A stretch of DNA of 64,000 nt. It comes from Bartonella queenslandensis (GTDB lineage: Bacteria > Pseudomonadota > Alphaproteobacteria > Rhizobiales > Rhizobiaceae). The position numbers were made by a program, and so were the translations under genes. Shown in pieces: positions 40,793-51,076 of this stretch (its first letter is position 1; the number at the start of each line of letters is the position of its first letter). Below the pieces are notes generated by a model that worked only from the letters and a program-made list of their open reading frames with translations, had not been told where the DNA came from and ran no database searches. The DNA lies in assembly GCF_018155095.1 (NCBI RefSeq), contig NZ_NAAI01000002.1, positions 62,001 to 126,000 on the forward strand, read 5' to 3'.

Positions 40793-40840
40793 TTATAAAC
40801 AATAGGATGCGTTAATATATCCGTTTAAAGAGCCAAAAAA

Positions 40841-42145
40841 CTACATCTTGACAGGTCTAGTAACGCGCGCTTTATTGTCAAAAAAATTGATATAACGTTG
40901 TACTTCTTTTGAATCACCGATCGTTTTTTCAGGATTATCTGAAAGTTTTACGGCTGGTCGCCCATTGGCATAGGTCACCTTACAAACAAGAGAAAGAGCA
41001 TCAAGGGTTGTAATTTCTTTAGGTGCACAGCCTGTAAAGTCATTGGTAAGATCAGTGCCCCATCCAAAACTCATGCGCACTTTCCCATGGAAGTGATGAT
41101 AGGTTTTTTCAATTGTATCGACATCAAGTGCATCCGAAAAAATTAAAAGTTTTTCGCGTGGGTCTTTTCCTTTTTCTTTCCACCATTGAATAATACGTTC
41201 TCCACCTTCTATAGGGGGTGCACTATCCGGTCTAAAGCCTGTCCAATCTGCTACCCAATCTGGAGCATCACATAAAAATGCTTCTGTACCAAAGGTATCA
41301 GGTAAAACAATGAGAAGATTTCCACCATAATAACGGTTCCAATCTTGCAAAACTTGATACGGAGCTCTGCGTAATTCATCATCATTGTTGCTGAGAGCAG
41401 CAATGACCATAGGCAATTCATGCGCATTGGTTCCAAGAGCCTCTAAATCTGTATCCATGGCAAGAAGGACATTAGAAGTTCCCGTAAAAGAACTCCCAAT
41501 ACCTTCTTTTAATGCTTCAACACACCAGCGCTGCCATAAAAAAGAATGGCGGCGCCTTGTACCAAAGTCGGATATTTTAATATCAGGCAAATTTTTAAGA
41601 CATTCAACTTTACTCCACATTTTTGCTTTAGCACGTGCATAAAGTACATCAAGAGCAAAGCGATCCAGTTTTTTCATCGCCGCACGTGAACGTAATTCAC
41701 TGATAATAGCAAGAGCTGGAATTTCCCACATAGAGCTATGAGCCCATGAACCATGAAAATGAAGAATATATTGGCCATCTTTACGGGTTAGTTCATATTC
41801 TGGGAGTTGAAAATTCTCAAGCCACTGAAGAAAATCCGGTTCAAAAATTTGTTTGCGTCCATAAAATGTATTACCAGCAAGCCAGATCATTTCTTTTTTT
41901 GTAAAGCGCAAACTAAGAGCATGATCAAGTTGGGCACGCAATTCACTCTCATCAATATCATCGGCAAGACGTATTGTTTTAGAGCGGTTTATAAGAGAAA
42001 AAGTAACATTGACAGTGGGATAAAGTCCCCAAATCATCTGTACCATAAGAAGCTTATAAAAATCCGTATCGAGAAGTGAACGAATAATGGGATCAAGTTT
42101 CCAAGTATGATTGTAAACACGTCTAGCAATATCGGGATGATTCAT
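40841..42145 (-). CDS. pncB: Nicotinate phosphoribosyltransferase
   Basis: PncB converts nicotinate to NaMN in NAD salvage. From ATG 42145 ([19 protein letters not shown]) the protein has 434 residues. Family landmarks are [43 protein letters not shown] and the phosphate-binding region [14 protein letters not shown] with [11 protein letters not shown]. The frame extends 19 codons further upstream without family support. A host-dependent bacterium may rely on this salvage step. Confidence 0.95.
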   Translation of the reverse strand: MNHPDIARRVYNHTWKLDPIIRSLLDTDFYKLLMVQMIWGLYPTVNVTFSLINRSKTIRLADDIDESELRAQLDHALSLRFTKKEMIWLAGNTFYGRKQIFEPDFLQWLENFQLPEYELTRKDGQYILHFHGSWAHSSMWEIPALAIISELRSRAAMKKLDRFALDVLYARAKAKMWSKVECLKNLPDIKISDFGTRRRHSFLWQRWCVEALKEGIGSSFTGTSNVLLAMDTDLEALGTNAHELPMVIAALSNNDDELRRAPYQVLQDWNRYYGGNLLIVLPDTFGTEAFLCDAPDWVADWTGFRPDSAPPIEGGERIIQWWKEKGKDPREKLLIFSDALDVDTIEKTYHHFHGKVRMSFGWGTDLTNDFTGCAPKEITTLDALSLVCKVTYANGRPAVKLSDNPEKTIGDSKEVQRYINFFDNKARVTRPVKM

Positions 42146-42277
42146 AATCCTCTTTCTTTCAATCTCATAGAATCTAAACTTATTATGCACCAATACGGTC
42201 AATATAGGTGGTGCAAGAAGTATAACAACTCTACAATTTTTGGAAAAGAATAAAAAATCTGCTCTCTTTTTCCATTT

Positions 42278-45200
42278 TTAAGATTTAACAATACGTATAA
42301 TTTCATGCTTACCTGTTTTTTGTAATTTTATACCTGTATGAATTTCGGTATATTCTTTGTCATTAACATAGAGCATATTTTTAGATCCCCATTTTACTTT
42401 AATGGTATAAACAGCCTCATAAAATTTCATTTTTACTTCACATTTTGGCCAAATAGAGGGTAAATGTGGCTGTAAAAACAATAGATCTCCTTGACGCTTT
42501 ATTCCAAGGATAGCTTCTATTGCAGCACGATAAAACCAACCGGCTGAGCCTGTATACCATGTCCAACCACCTTGACCACATCGTGGTTCAACGGCGTAGA
42601 TATCTGCCGCCATTACATAAGGTTCAACACGATAAGTTTCAGGATTTTGTCCATGGATAATTGGATTAATCATAGAAAATAAAGCATAAGCTTTATCGTT
42701 TTGTCCCATTTCAGCCAATGCTAAAATACTCCAAATAGCGCCATGGGTGTATTGCCCACCATTTTCTCGAATGCCAGGAGGATAACCTTTTATATAACCG
42801 GGTTCAAGAGTTGTTTTATCAAAAGGGGGCCAGAAAAGACGTAGAAGTTTTCCTCGTTTATCATAGAGATGTTCAAGCATTGAGGCCATAGCCTGTTTTT
42901 GGCGCTCAAGCGGTGCCATTTGAGAAATGACAGACCAAGATTGAGCAATGGTATCAATTTGGCATTCATCATTGCTTTGAGAGCCAAAAGGCGTTCCATC
43001 ATCAAAATAACCCCGTCGATACCAAGCACCATCCCAACCGTTTTCTTCTAGGGATTTTTTCAAACGTTCAAGGTACGTACTCCATATTTGCATATGGCTG
43101 TTGTCACCACGTTTTTTGGCCAAAGGAATAAATGCTTGTAGTGTGCATCCAAGAAACCATCCCAACCAAGTGCTTTCGCCTTTTCCTTCAACACCTACCA
43201 AATTCATGCCATCATTCCAATCGCCACCTAAAATAAGAGGAAGACCGTGGGATCCACAGCGTTTAATGGCAAGGTCTAGAGCTAAAGCACAATGTTCATA
43301 AACTGTTGCAACCTTTGAGGATTGAGTGGGTTGAAAATAAGCGTCCTGTTGCCCACTTTTGAGAACATCACCTTCAATAAAAGGAATGAGCGTATCAAGA
43401 AAGGCATTATCGCCAGTGGTATTGACATAAAGAGCTGTTGCATATGCAAGCCAAACGATATCGTCAGAAATGTGTGTGCGAACACCAGCATTTGTTTCAG
43501 GCAACCACCAATGTTGCACATCCCCTTCAAGAAATTGGTGCGCTGCTGCATTTAATAATTGTTCATGGGCTAATTGCGGTTTCAGCAATAACAAAGATAA
43601 GCTATCTTGTAACTGGTCACGAAAGCCAAATGCACCACTTGCTTGGTAAAAGCCTGCGCGTGCCATAATCCGGCATGCATAGATTTGATAGGGAAGCCAA
43701 TGGTTGACCATAATATCGAAAGAGGGATCAGGTGTTTTGACTTGGAGTGGAGAAACAAAATCTCTCCAATATCGTTTTTGTTGTGTGAGCAAAGTTTCAA
43801 AATCACTTGCACGTGCTTGATTGAGTAATTTCTCAGCTTCTTTTCTATTTTCAGCGCTGCCAAGATAAAAGATGATTTCTTTTGTTTGCCCTGGTTGAAG
43901 ATCAATATCATAGGAAAATGCTGAACAAGGGTTACATCCTGCTTCAATGGTATTCGAAAGTGCGCTGGCTTTACGGATCGCATTTGGGTGTGTTATGCTT
44001 CCCGTTGCACCGATAAATTCGCTGCGATTGGTTGTGGTGCTGGTTGGCATTTCCGATGCTGATAAAAATGTGACTTGTTGAGATTTTTCAATGTGATAAG
44101 GATTTTCAATGAAATGTACCCCTCTTTTAGCCTCATAAGAGGGAATAATGAAGGGAGCATATTTTGTACGAACATTTCCTAAAACCCATTCAACATAATT
44201 ATAAAGGCGTAAACTGCGTGGTTTTTCCCCTTTATTCTTGAGGATAAGACGTGAAAAGCGAACAGGTTTTTCTGGGTCGAGTGTGTGGGTCAGTTCTAAT
44301 GCGATTTCTGAATGTGTCGATTTAAAAGTTGAGAATCCAAAACCATGACAAGCCTCATAAACAACATTTTCAGCACATTCTACAGCAGAAACAGGTGAAA
44401 AACGTTTTAAAGACTGGCGATCAACCAGATAAAGTGCTTCGCCTGGCCGGTTAGACGTTGGATCATTCGCCCAAGGGGTTAATTGATAATCGCGGCTATT
44501 GTTAACCCAAGTAAAAATGGCACCTTCAGCAGAAACATGAAAACCAAACCCATGATTAGCAATAATATTAATCCACGGATGCGGTGTCGTGGTGTGTCCA
44601 TAAAGACGTATTGCGTAATGATTATGCTGATTAAAACCACCATAACCATTCCAATATTTTAGATCTTCCCCATCAATGAAAGGAGAAGAAGGTTTTTGTC
44701 GGCTAGCAAGACCAATGGAAGCAAAAAGATTTTGTTCAGTTTGTGTTATAATTTGCCTTCCCTTGTTATGTCTTGGTAAGTCTAATTGATCATGAGGTCC
44801 CTGATAATTTTTACGAATTGAGAAATCAAAATCATTCCCCTCAATTCGTTTAAGCTGTTCAGATAGAGAGCCATTTTGGGCATCAAGAATAATGCGTGCT
44901 GATGCAAGAAGCGTTTTAAAACTTTGTTCATTTATTTGATCACGCCGAAGTGTAAAAATATGTTGGCGTTCATCTGTTTTTTGCATGTGATGTCGATAAG
45001 ATTCGCATACCCATTCAAGGACGCGTTGTGTATTTTGTATATAGGAAAATGCTTGTTCATTGAGAATGACCAAATCAACAATAAGACCACGCATACGCCA
45101 ATATTCATGTGCTTTAAGGAGTTCACGCAGTACAGTTATATTTCCCTCGTTATTTAATCTAAGAAGACAGAGTGGATTGTCTCCTGAGATGGACATGGGC

Positions 45201-48200
45201 CAAAGATCAGACTGTTTTCCAAGCGTTTTTGCCAATATTTCAGAAGGAAGACGCCATGTTCGATCAGGATAGATAAGCGGCGTTGCATATTTTTGATAAA
45301 CAATCGCTTCTTTAAGCTGAGTTCCACTCTGATACAGTGCAACTTGTGAGCGTGTCCATGCCATTGAAAGTTCTTTTTGAAACATATCAGGTTGTCGATA
45401 ATGTTTCATATGATTATGCAGTGCTTCTTTTGTATGCGCAGCAAAAGTCCAAAAGATAAGTTCTGCTTTTCCATGAGCTGGAATTTTTATACGGCATCGC
45501 AATGACATAATAGGATCAAGAACGCAACCTTGACTGTTACTAAAACGAGCATTTTGGTCAAATGCAGCGGGACGATGAATGGATCGCCCCCGACCAATAA
45601 ACAGAAAGCGATCTGTTTCAGCTTCTGTCTCTTGAAGAGTATCCGTTGTACTGGAAACAAAATGGGCAATATAGATCTCAGGATCGTTAGGTGAGCGTTT
45701 GCGCCTTTTGGCAAAAATTGTTTTGCCTTCCTCAGCAATTTCCGTCTCTATAAACATCCGCGAAAAAACAGGATGAGCATTATCCATATCCATTGTTGCG
45801 AGCGCTAGTTCACCATAAGAGGTAACTTCAATAAGACAATCTTTGTTTGTTGTATTTATCAGTTGAAGACGTCTCCCTTCACCGCATCCTTCAGATGTAA
45901 TAAGACATTCAAGTGTTGATTTGATACCATCAACCATTTTTGTATATTCAGCCTTTTCATCTGTAAAAATGCTGACAGCTTCTTCTTCAATAACGCGTGT
46001 TGGTTCACACGTCACAGACCACCACCGTCCACTATGTGTATCGCGTAAGAAGAATAAAGTCCCTTGTTGATCTTCTGTTGCATCAGGAATAAAGCGTGTA
46101 ATCGCATAATCGTGCCAACGGCTATAGCCAGAACCATTCGCTGTTAGCATGGTAGAATAAGAACCATTTGATAAGAGCAAAGTTTCGCGTGGTTTGAGCA
46201 ACGGATTTGTAATAATGCGCAAAGGAGCAGCATTCAATGTTTGAGACTTATTGCGTATACCATTAATCGCTTTGGTGTGAATAATAGGAATAAGATAGGG
46301 AGCACACTCTTGTAAAAGCAATTGCGTTGCTTCAATAATGGGATCACGATGAAAACGATCACGCATTCTCCCTTGAAAAATAACATTGTTAAGAGCAAGA
46401 ATAGACATACCATGATGGTGTGCATAATAATTGCGTACAACAGCGTATTTTTCCCCTGTCTTTACGCGTGAAGGAGTAAAATCAATAGAGTCATAATAAC
46501 CGTATGTTCCTAAAGCTCCAAGATCACGGAGTCGTTTTAAATTGGCAACAGCGCGAGAAGGAGCATATTGTGCCGCTAGGAGGCTGGCATAGGGAGCAAT
46601 GACAGTATTGCGTGAGAGACCCCGTTGAAGTCCGAGGCTTGGAACACCAAAATGAGCATACTGATAATTCATCAAATGATCACGAGCGTTAAATGCGGCC
46701 TCTGAAATACCCCATGGCAATTCCCGTGTATGAGCATATTGTATTTGACATCGAATAACCAATCGATTTGTTTGATCTAGTAAAGAGCCTAAAGGTTCAT
46801 GCATTACAAGAGATGGCATAAGGTATTCAAACATGGAACCAGACCATGAGAGGAGCGCACCTTTCCAACCTACGGGAATGAGGAGTCGACCAAGATGAAA
46901 CCAATGTTTAAGTTTTATATCTCCTTTTGCAATGGCAAAGAAGCTTGCAAGACGTGCTTCTGAAGCAAGCAGATCATAACAATTTTCATCGAGTTTGTTT
47001 TCTTGTACACGATATCCTATCGATAAAAGATGCCGTTTAGGTTGTTCTAAAAAATCAAATTTCATGTCAAAGGCTATTTGCCGTGCCGCTGTAGCCAACC
47101 TATTTAGTTTTTTGCATAATTTTTCAGTATCAAAATGAACCGTTGCATCATGATGATGAGCGTCGCAGGTTTCGATAAGGCGTTTAACCCAAGAAAGTGC
47201 ACAAGCAGATTCTATTGTTTGAATTTTTTGGTCGAGTTCATTGACTAAATGTAGAATATCGTGGGCCGCATATGAAAGATCCTTAATGTGAGAAGGGATC
47301 GTATTTTCTTGGTCTACAAAAGTACAGACAGAGTGATGAAAACGAGTGATATTTTCTTCGATTCTTTGCCGTAAGGAACATAAACTGGGTTGATGATCTG
47401 GAATTTCTTTGACAGTTTCTTCAAGAATAGTCAGAACATCCGATAAGGCTTCTCGATCACTTTGAAAAAGAAGAGATGGTTTTTCAGCCCATTCACTTAA
47501 AGCAGAAGAAAGTGTGATCAAATGACCAGCAAGATTTCCTGAATCAACGGTTGATACATAAGTGGGTAAAAGAGGTCTGAGTGTATCGGTTTCATACCAA
47601 TTATAGAGATGACCACGGAACTTTTCCATTTTTGCAAGAGAGCGTAATGTACATTCAATACGGGTGATGGTCTCTTCAAAACTAATCCAGCCAAAATCAC
47701 GGGCAGCAATAATAGAAAGAAGATAAACCCCGATATTCGTAGGAGATGTACGTTGAGCAACAAGAGGTTCAGGATCTTCTTGAAAATTATCGGGAGGCAA
47801 ATAGTTGTTTTGTGCATTGACAAAGGTTGCATAATAAAGCCACGTCCGCCGTGCAATAGAACGAAGCATTTTTTCATCTTTTGAAGAAAGATAAAGGCTA
47901 TCTTGAAATGTTGAAGATCGACTCACAACCCAAGCAATGAAAGGTGAAAAAAACCATGCTATCCCTAAAGGCAAAGCAATAAAGCTTACAAAAACATCAA
48001 AAAAAAGAGGGAGCGCTATAGCAAGAGCACCAATAAGCGATGCTGGTGCCATTGTAAGCACGTAGAAACGCAAACTATTGGGCATTGATTTTGTTGCGAC
48101 AAAAGTTTTCCATTCAAGAAGATGCTGTTTTGAAATCGTCATACGATAGAGTGTACGAATAATCGCATCAGTCATAAAATACGCCGAATGAGCAAGAAAA

Positions 48201-50842
48201 GTTACTTTGAGAAATATATAAGTGCTTGTAAGAGCAGTTTTATTCCAAATTAATTGAAAATGTCCGCGCAAAGAATGATCTATATTGGATGCAACGAGCG
48301 TTTTTAATACACATAAAATGGGTGCAATGAAGATGCTAAGCAATAAAAATATCTGCCAGACAATTGCACTCTTTAATGGCAAAAGAACCCATCCTGCAAA
48401 TGCTGCAATTAACCACATCAGTGGCGTGAGAGAACGACGCAAATTATCCTGCATTTTCCAACGCGTCACCAAGCTTATTTGACGAGGCAAAAAAAGATAA
48501 GGCAAAAGTTGCCAATCACCGCGAATCCAGCGATGATAACGCATAACATCAATATTATAAGCTGTTGGATAATCCTCAATGACGGCTATGCTGCTTACAA
48601 GAGCACTACGAGCGTATCCTCCTTCTAAGAGATCATGACTGAGAACCGTATTTTCTTTAACTTTGCCGTGAAGTGCTTGTTCAAATGCATCAATATTATA
48701 AAGACCTTTACCGATAAAGGTGCCTTCTCCTAAAAGATCTTGATAAGTATCAGAAACAGCAAAAACATAAGGATCAATCCCACGGTTGGTAGAAAAAACC
48801 CGTTGGAAAATTGATGTTTTTTTTTCTGTTGTCAGAGAAGGAATAATACGTGGTTGCAAAATGCTATAGCCTTTTACAACTTTTCCACTTTGCGGATCAA
48901 AAATAGGATGATTGAGCGGATGGTTAAGCTTTCCAACAAGTTTTGTGACGCTTTCAGGGGTAAGACGTGTATCGGCATCCAGCGTCATAACAAAACGGCA
49001 ATCCATAGGAAGATATGGACTGGTAGGGTAAAAGCTCGTATTTTTATCACCTCTTAAAAGCCGATTGAGTTCATGAAGTTTTCCCCGCTTTCGCTCCCAT
49101 CCCATCCAACATTTTTCGCTGCTATTATAAAGACGTCGGCGATGTAAAAGGAAAAAAACAGGAAATTCATCACGATGATAACGACTATTGAGTTTATCAA
49201 TGCTTCTTTGCGCATAGTGCAACAAATCAAGATCATCTTGCGTTTCTCTCAAGGGAGCATCCACCCAATCTGTAATGAGTGCAAAATGAACAGCACCTTT
49301 AGGATTGGAAAGATAGTGCACTTCAAGATTATGCACTTGCGCATCAATATCATCGCGTGATGTCATCAAAGTAGGCACAACAACCATTGTACGTGCATGG
49401 CTCGGAATACCTTCTTTATATTCATAACCAATGAGCTGTCTTGATGGAACAAACCACGAAATAACCGTATTAAATAAAGCACAAACCGCATCCATAGCAG
49501 GAAAAAGCGCCAATACAGTCAAACAAAGGGATAACCATGGTGTCATACCAGATATTTGTAAAAGGATGTAAACTACAAGTAAAAGAGCAAATGTTAGAAA
49601 AGAGATAGGAATAGCAATGACTCTCAGTTTTAAGCAATAAAAAGTGCGTGCCCATTTTATGAGAGGAGGCGGAGTATATCCACACGCCTTTTCAAAGGCA
49701 TCACGACCATCATCGACAAGATACCACCCAATAGAGGAATAATGAGGCGTATCTTCAAAGGTGGTGTTGGCCATTTCTACAACTTTATGGGAAATTTCCA
49801 GCTCGCTAAGAGGCGAAAAACGTGCAATTTTTTCAATGACTTGTCGATAAGTACTGCGTGAATGAGAATCAATTTCAGAAAAATCACTATTCTTACGCAA
49901 AATAGCATCAACACAACTGACTGTTTCAAACCATACAGTCCAATCAACATCATCTATAGCTTTAAGAGCACGAATAATATTGCCCATGGTCACACCATCT
50001 GCCGCTTGTCGAGTGTGTTCATCGGCTGTTGCGCTTTCTAAGCTACTTCCTTGACTTTCCAATTGCCTTTCAAGCCAAGTTAACGCTACCGTTGAATCGA
50101 CAGATGCACTGCGTAAGCGATAGAATAAATGCGCTGAAAAAGTTGAGTCAGCAGTGAATGGTTTGTACTGCGTAAAAAGAGCGTTTAAACTTGTTTTATT
50201 TTCTACAAGAGAAATTTTATCAGCTACTTTACCCGCAAGATGGCGCATATGCCCCGCTTTTTCGATATGCACTGAAAGACGACGAACATTTTCAATGAGC
50301 AACATTTGCATAACAGAGGGAAGAGCCCACAATTCACCAATTGTGAGCGCACAAACTTCTTGAAACCCATTGATCATAGCCGTAAGCGTTTCTTGTGAGA
50401 AGCTGCTATCGGTATGTGCAATATAAAGCCAAGTTAAAGCAAAAATACGTGGTATCCCTGCTTTTCGAGTAGAAAGAGGAAGTTTCTTTATGAAGGACTT
50501 TGGAAGATTACGGCGTAATTGTTGTATGGTTTTATCAATGGTGTAATGATTATCAATGAGCCATTGAGCAGATGGTGCAACAGTTTCATCATTTTGAGCA
50601 GCAAAATCACTGGTATGAAAGGCATGAAGGATAAGCTTAGCATTTTCATTCAATCTCTTGCGAAAATCCACTACTCCTTCATATTCAGGAAGTAAAATTT
50701 CTTTGTCAGAAGCTATATCATGTCCTAGATTATGAAGATCTTCCTGTGCTTTATAAATTGCACGAAGAGGAAAGTCCGTATTAATAAAATAATTTTTTCC
50801 CTTCTTGTAAGAAAAAAGTATTTTATGAGAGGTATTGTGCAC
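42278..50842 (-). CDS. ndvB: Cyclic beta-1,2-glucan synthase (NdvB/ChvB)
   Basis: This inner-membrane enzyme makes periplasmic cyclic beta-1,2-glucan: it primes itself, elongates, trims and cyclises the chain. The protein has 2854 residues, normal for the family. An N-terminal cytoplasmic part is followed by a membrane cluster (about 405-470), a GT84 transferase with DADTRLTPESV (about 622), HDLLEGGYARSAL and RYHRWIRGDWQ (about 767), and more membrane segments (about 800-1000). A glycoamylase-like domain follows, with GALGTYGYYDSIDFTPSR (about 1445). The C-terminal half carries GH94-type domains, with the phosphorylase motif GGDWNDGMN near residue 2540. The frame is unbroken over 8.5 kb, so it is under selection. 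It stands alone between pncB and rpsA. Confidence 0.95.
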   Translation of the reverse strand: MHNTSHKILFSYKKGKNYFINTDFPLRAIYKAQEDLHNLGHDIASDKEILLPEYEGVVDFRKRLNENAKLILHAFHTSDFAAQNDETVAPSAQWLIDNHYTIDKTIQQLRRNLPKSFIKKLPLSTRKAGIPRIFALTWLYIAHTDSSFSQETLTAMINGFQEVCALTIGELWALPSVMQMLLIENVRRLSVHIEKAGHMRHLAGKVADKISLVENKTSLNALFTQYKPFTADSTFSAHLFYRLRSASVDSTVALTWLERQLESQGSSLESATADEHTRQAADGVTMGNIIRALKAIDDVDWTVWFETVSCVDAILRKNSDFSEIDSHSRSTYRQVIEKIARFSPLSELEISHKVVEMANTTFEDTPHYSSIGWYLVDDGRDAFEKACGYTPPPLIKWARTFYCLKLRVIAIPISFLTFALLLVVYILLQISGMTPWLSLCLTVLALFPAMDAVCALFNTVISWFVPSRQLIGYEYKEGIPSHARTMVVVPTLMTSRDDIDAQVHNLEVHYLSNPKGAVHFALITDWVDAPLRETQDDLDLLHYAQRSIDKLNSRYHRDEFPVFFLLHRRRLYNSSEKCWMGWERKRGKLHELNRLLRGDKNTSFYPTSPYLPMDCRFVMTLDADTRLTPESVTKLVGKLNHPLNHPIFDPQSGKVVKGYSILQPRIIPSLTTEKKTSIFQRVFSTNRGIDPYVFAVSDTYQDLLGEGTFIGKGLYNIDAFEQALHGKVKENTVLSHDLLEGGYARSALVSSIAVIEDYPTAYNIDVMRYHRWIRGDWQLLPYLFLPRQISLVTRWKMQDNLRRSLTPLMWLIAAFAGWVLLPLKSAIVWQIFLLLSIFIAPILCVLKTLVASNIDHSLRGHFQLIWNKTALTSTYIFLKVTFLAHSAYFMTDAIIRTLYRMTISKQHLLEWKTFVATKSMPNSLRFYVLTMAPASLIGALAIALPLFFDVFVSFIALPLGIAWFFSPFIAWVVSRSSTFQDSLYLSSKDEKMLRSIARRTWLYYATFVNAQNNYLPPDNFQEDPEPLVAQRTSPTNIGVYLLSIIAARDFGWISFEETITRIECTLRSLAKMEKFRGHLYNWYETDTLRPLLPTYVSTVDSGNLAGHLITLSSALSEWAEKPSLLFQSDREALSDVLTILEETVKEIPDHQPSLCSLRQRIEENITRFHHSVCTFVDQENTIPSHIKDLSYAAHDILHLVNELDQKIQTIESACALSWVKRLIETCDAHHHDATVHFDTEKLCKKLNRLATAARQIAFDMKFDFLEQPKRHLLSIGYRVQENKLDENCYDLLASEARLASFFAIAKGDIKLKHWFHLGRLLIPVGWKGALLSWSGSMFEYLMPSLVMHEPLGSLLDQTNRLVIRCQIQYAHTRELPWGISEAAFNARDHLMNYQYAHFGVPSLGLQRGLSRNTVIAPYASLLAAQYAPSRAVANLKRLRDLGALGTYGYYDSIDFTPSRVKTGEKYAVVRNYYAHHHGMSILALNNVIFQGRMRDRFHRDPIIEATQLLLQECAPYLIPIIHTKAINGIRNKSQTLNAAPLRIITNPLLKPRETLLLSNGSYSTMLTANGSGYSRWHDYAITRFIPDATEDQQGTLFFLRDTHSGRWWSVTCEPTRVIEEEAVSIFTDEKAEYTKMVDGIKSTLECLITSEGCGEGRRLQLINTTNKDCLIEVTSYGELALATMDMDNAHPVFSRMFIETEIAEEGKTIFAKRRKRSPNDPEIYIAHFVSSTTDTLQETEAETDRFLFIGRGRSIHRPAAFDQNARFSNSQGCVLDPIMSLRCRIKIPAHGKAELIFWTFAAHTKEALHNHMKHYRQPDMFQKELSMAWTRSQVALYQSGTQLKEAIVYQKYATPLIYPDRTWRLPSEILAKTLGKQSDLWPMSISGDNPLCLLRLNNEGNITVLRELLKAHEYWRMRGLIVDLVILNEQAFSYIQNTQRVLEWVCESYRHHMQKTDERQHIFTLRRDQINEQSFKTLLASARIILDAQNGSLSEQLKRIEGNDFDFSIRKNYQGPHDQLDLPRHNKGRQIITQTEQNLFASIGLASRQKPSSPFIDGEDLKYWNGYGGFNQHNHYAIRLYGHTTTPHPWINIIANHGFGFHVSAEGAIFTWVNNSRDYQLTPWANDPTSNRPGEALYLVDRQSLKRFSPVSAVECAENVVYEACHGFGFSTFKSTHSEIALELTHTLDPEKPVRFSRLILKNKGEKPRSLRLYNYVEWVLGNVRTKYAPFIIPSYEAKRGVHFIENPYHIEKSQQVTFLSASEMPTSTTTNRSEFIGATGSITHPNAIRKASALSNTIEAGCNPCSAFSYDIDLQPGQTKEIIFYLGSAENRKEAEKLLNQARASDFETLLTQQKRYWRDFVSPLQVKTPDPSFDIMVNHWLPYQIYACRIMARAGFYQASGAFGFRDQLQDSLSLLLLKPQLAHEQLLNAAAHQFLEGDVQHWWLPETNAGVRTHISDDIVWLAYATALYVNTTGDNAFLDTLIPFIEGDVLKSGQQDAYFQPTQSSKVATVYEHCALALDLAIKRCGSHGLPLILGGDWNDGMNLVGVEGKGESTWLGWFLGCTLQAFIPLAKKRGDNSHMQIWSTYLERLKKSLEENGWDGAWYRRGYFDDGTPFGSQSNDECQIDTIAQSWSVISQMAPLERQKQAMASMLEHLYDKRGKLLRLFWPPFDKTTLEPGYIKGYPPGIRENGGQYTHGAIWSILALAEMGQNDKAYALFSMINPIIHGQNPETYRVEPYVMAADIYAVEPRCGQGGWTWYTGSAGWFYRAAIEAILGIKRQGDLLFLQPHLPSIWPKCEVKMKFYEAVYTIKVKWGSKNMLYVNDKEYTEIHTGIKLQKTGKHEIIRIVKS

Positions 50843-51019
50843 GCCATAATGTCCTATTGTTATTCAATTACATCGTTTTTTATTTAAATTGTAAGCATTT
50901 TATCTGAATCGTGAATCGTTGATAGGCAAAAACAAGATTTTTGTTTTTATTTGCAAGCATTTATAATAATTTTTAATGCAATAATTAAAAATAAGTAGAG
51001 AATTTCTTTAAAAAATAAA

Positions 51020-51047
51020 AAGGTCACTCCTAAAATGAGTGACCTTA
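51020..51047 (-). terminator. Rho-independent terminator of rpsA
   Basis: AGGTCACTC (51021-51029) pairs with GAGTGACCT (51038-51046). On the minus strand a T-rich run follows (51010-51020). It lies 30 bp beyond the rpsA stop. Confidence 0.88.
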
Positions 51048-51076
51048 ATAACACCATCAATTTTAATGATTGATGA

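Larger units (their letters stand above)
40033..40840. other. Gap between DUF454 gene and pncB (about 800 bp)
   Basis: No intact gene is supported. It contains a 42-codon minus-strand frame (40357-40485), a partial copy of the dispersed repeat (about 40480-40620) and a hairpin (40755-40792), each listed separately. Confidence 0.5.

Noticed and set aside
43582-43983. 133-codon frame inside ndvB
   Set aside because: Out-of-frame shadow within the continuous GH94-containing gene.
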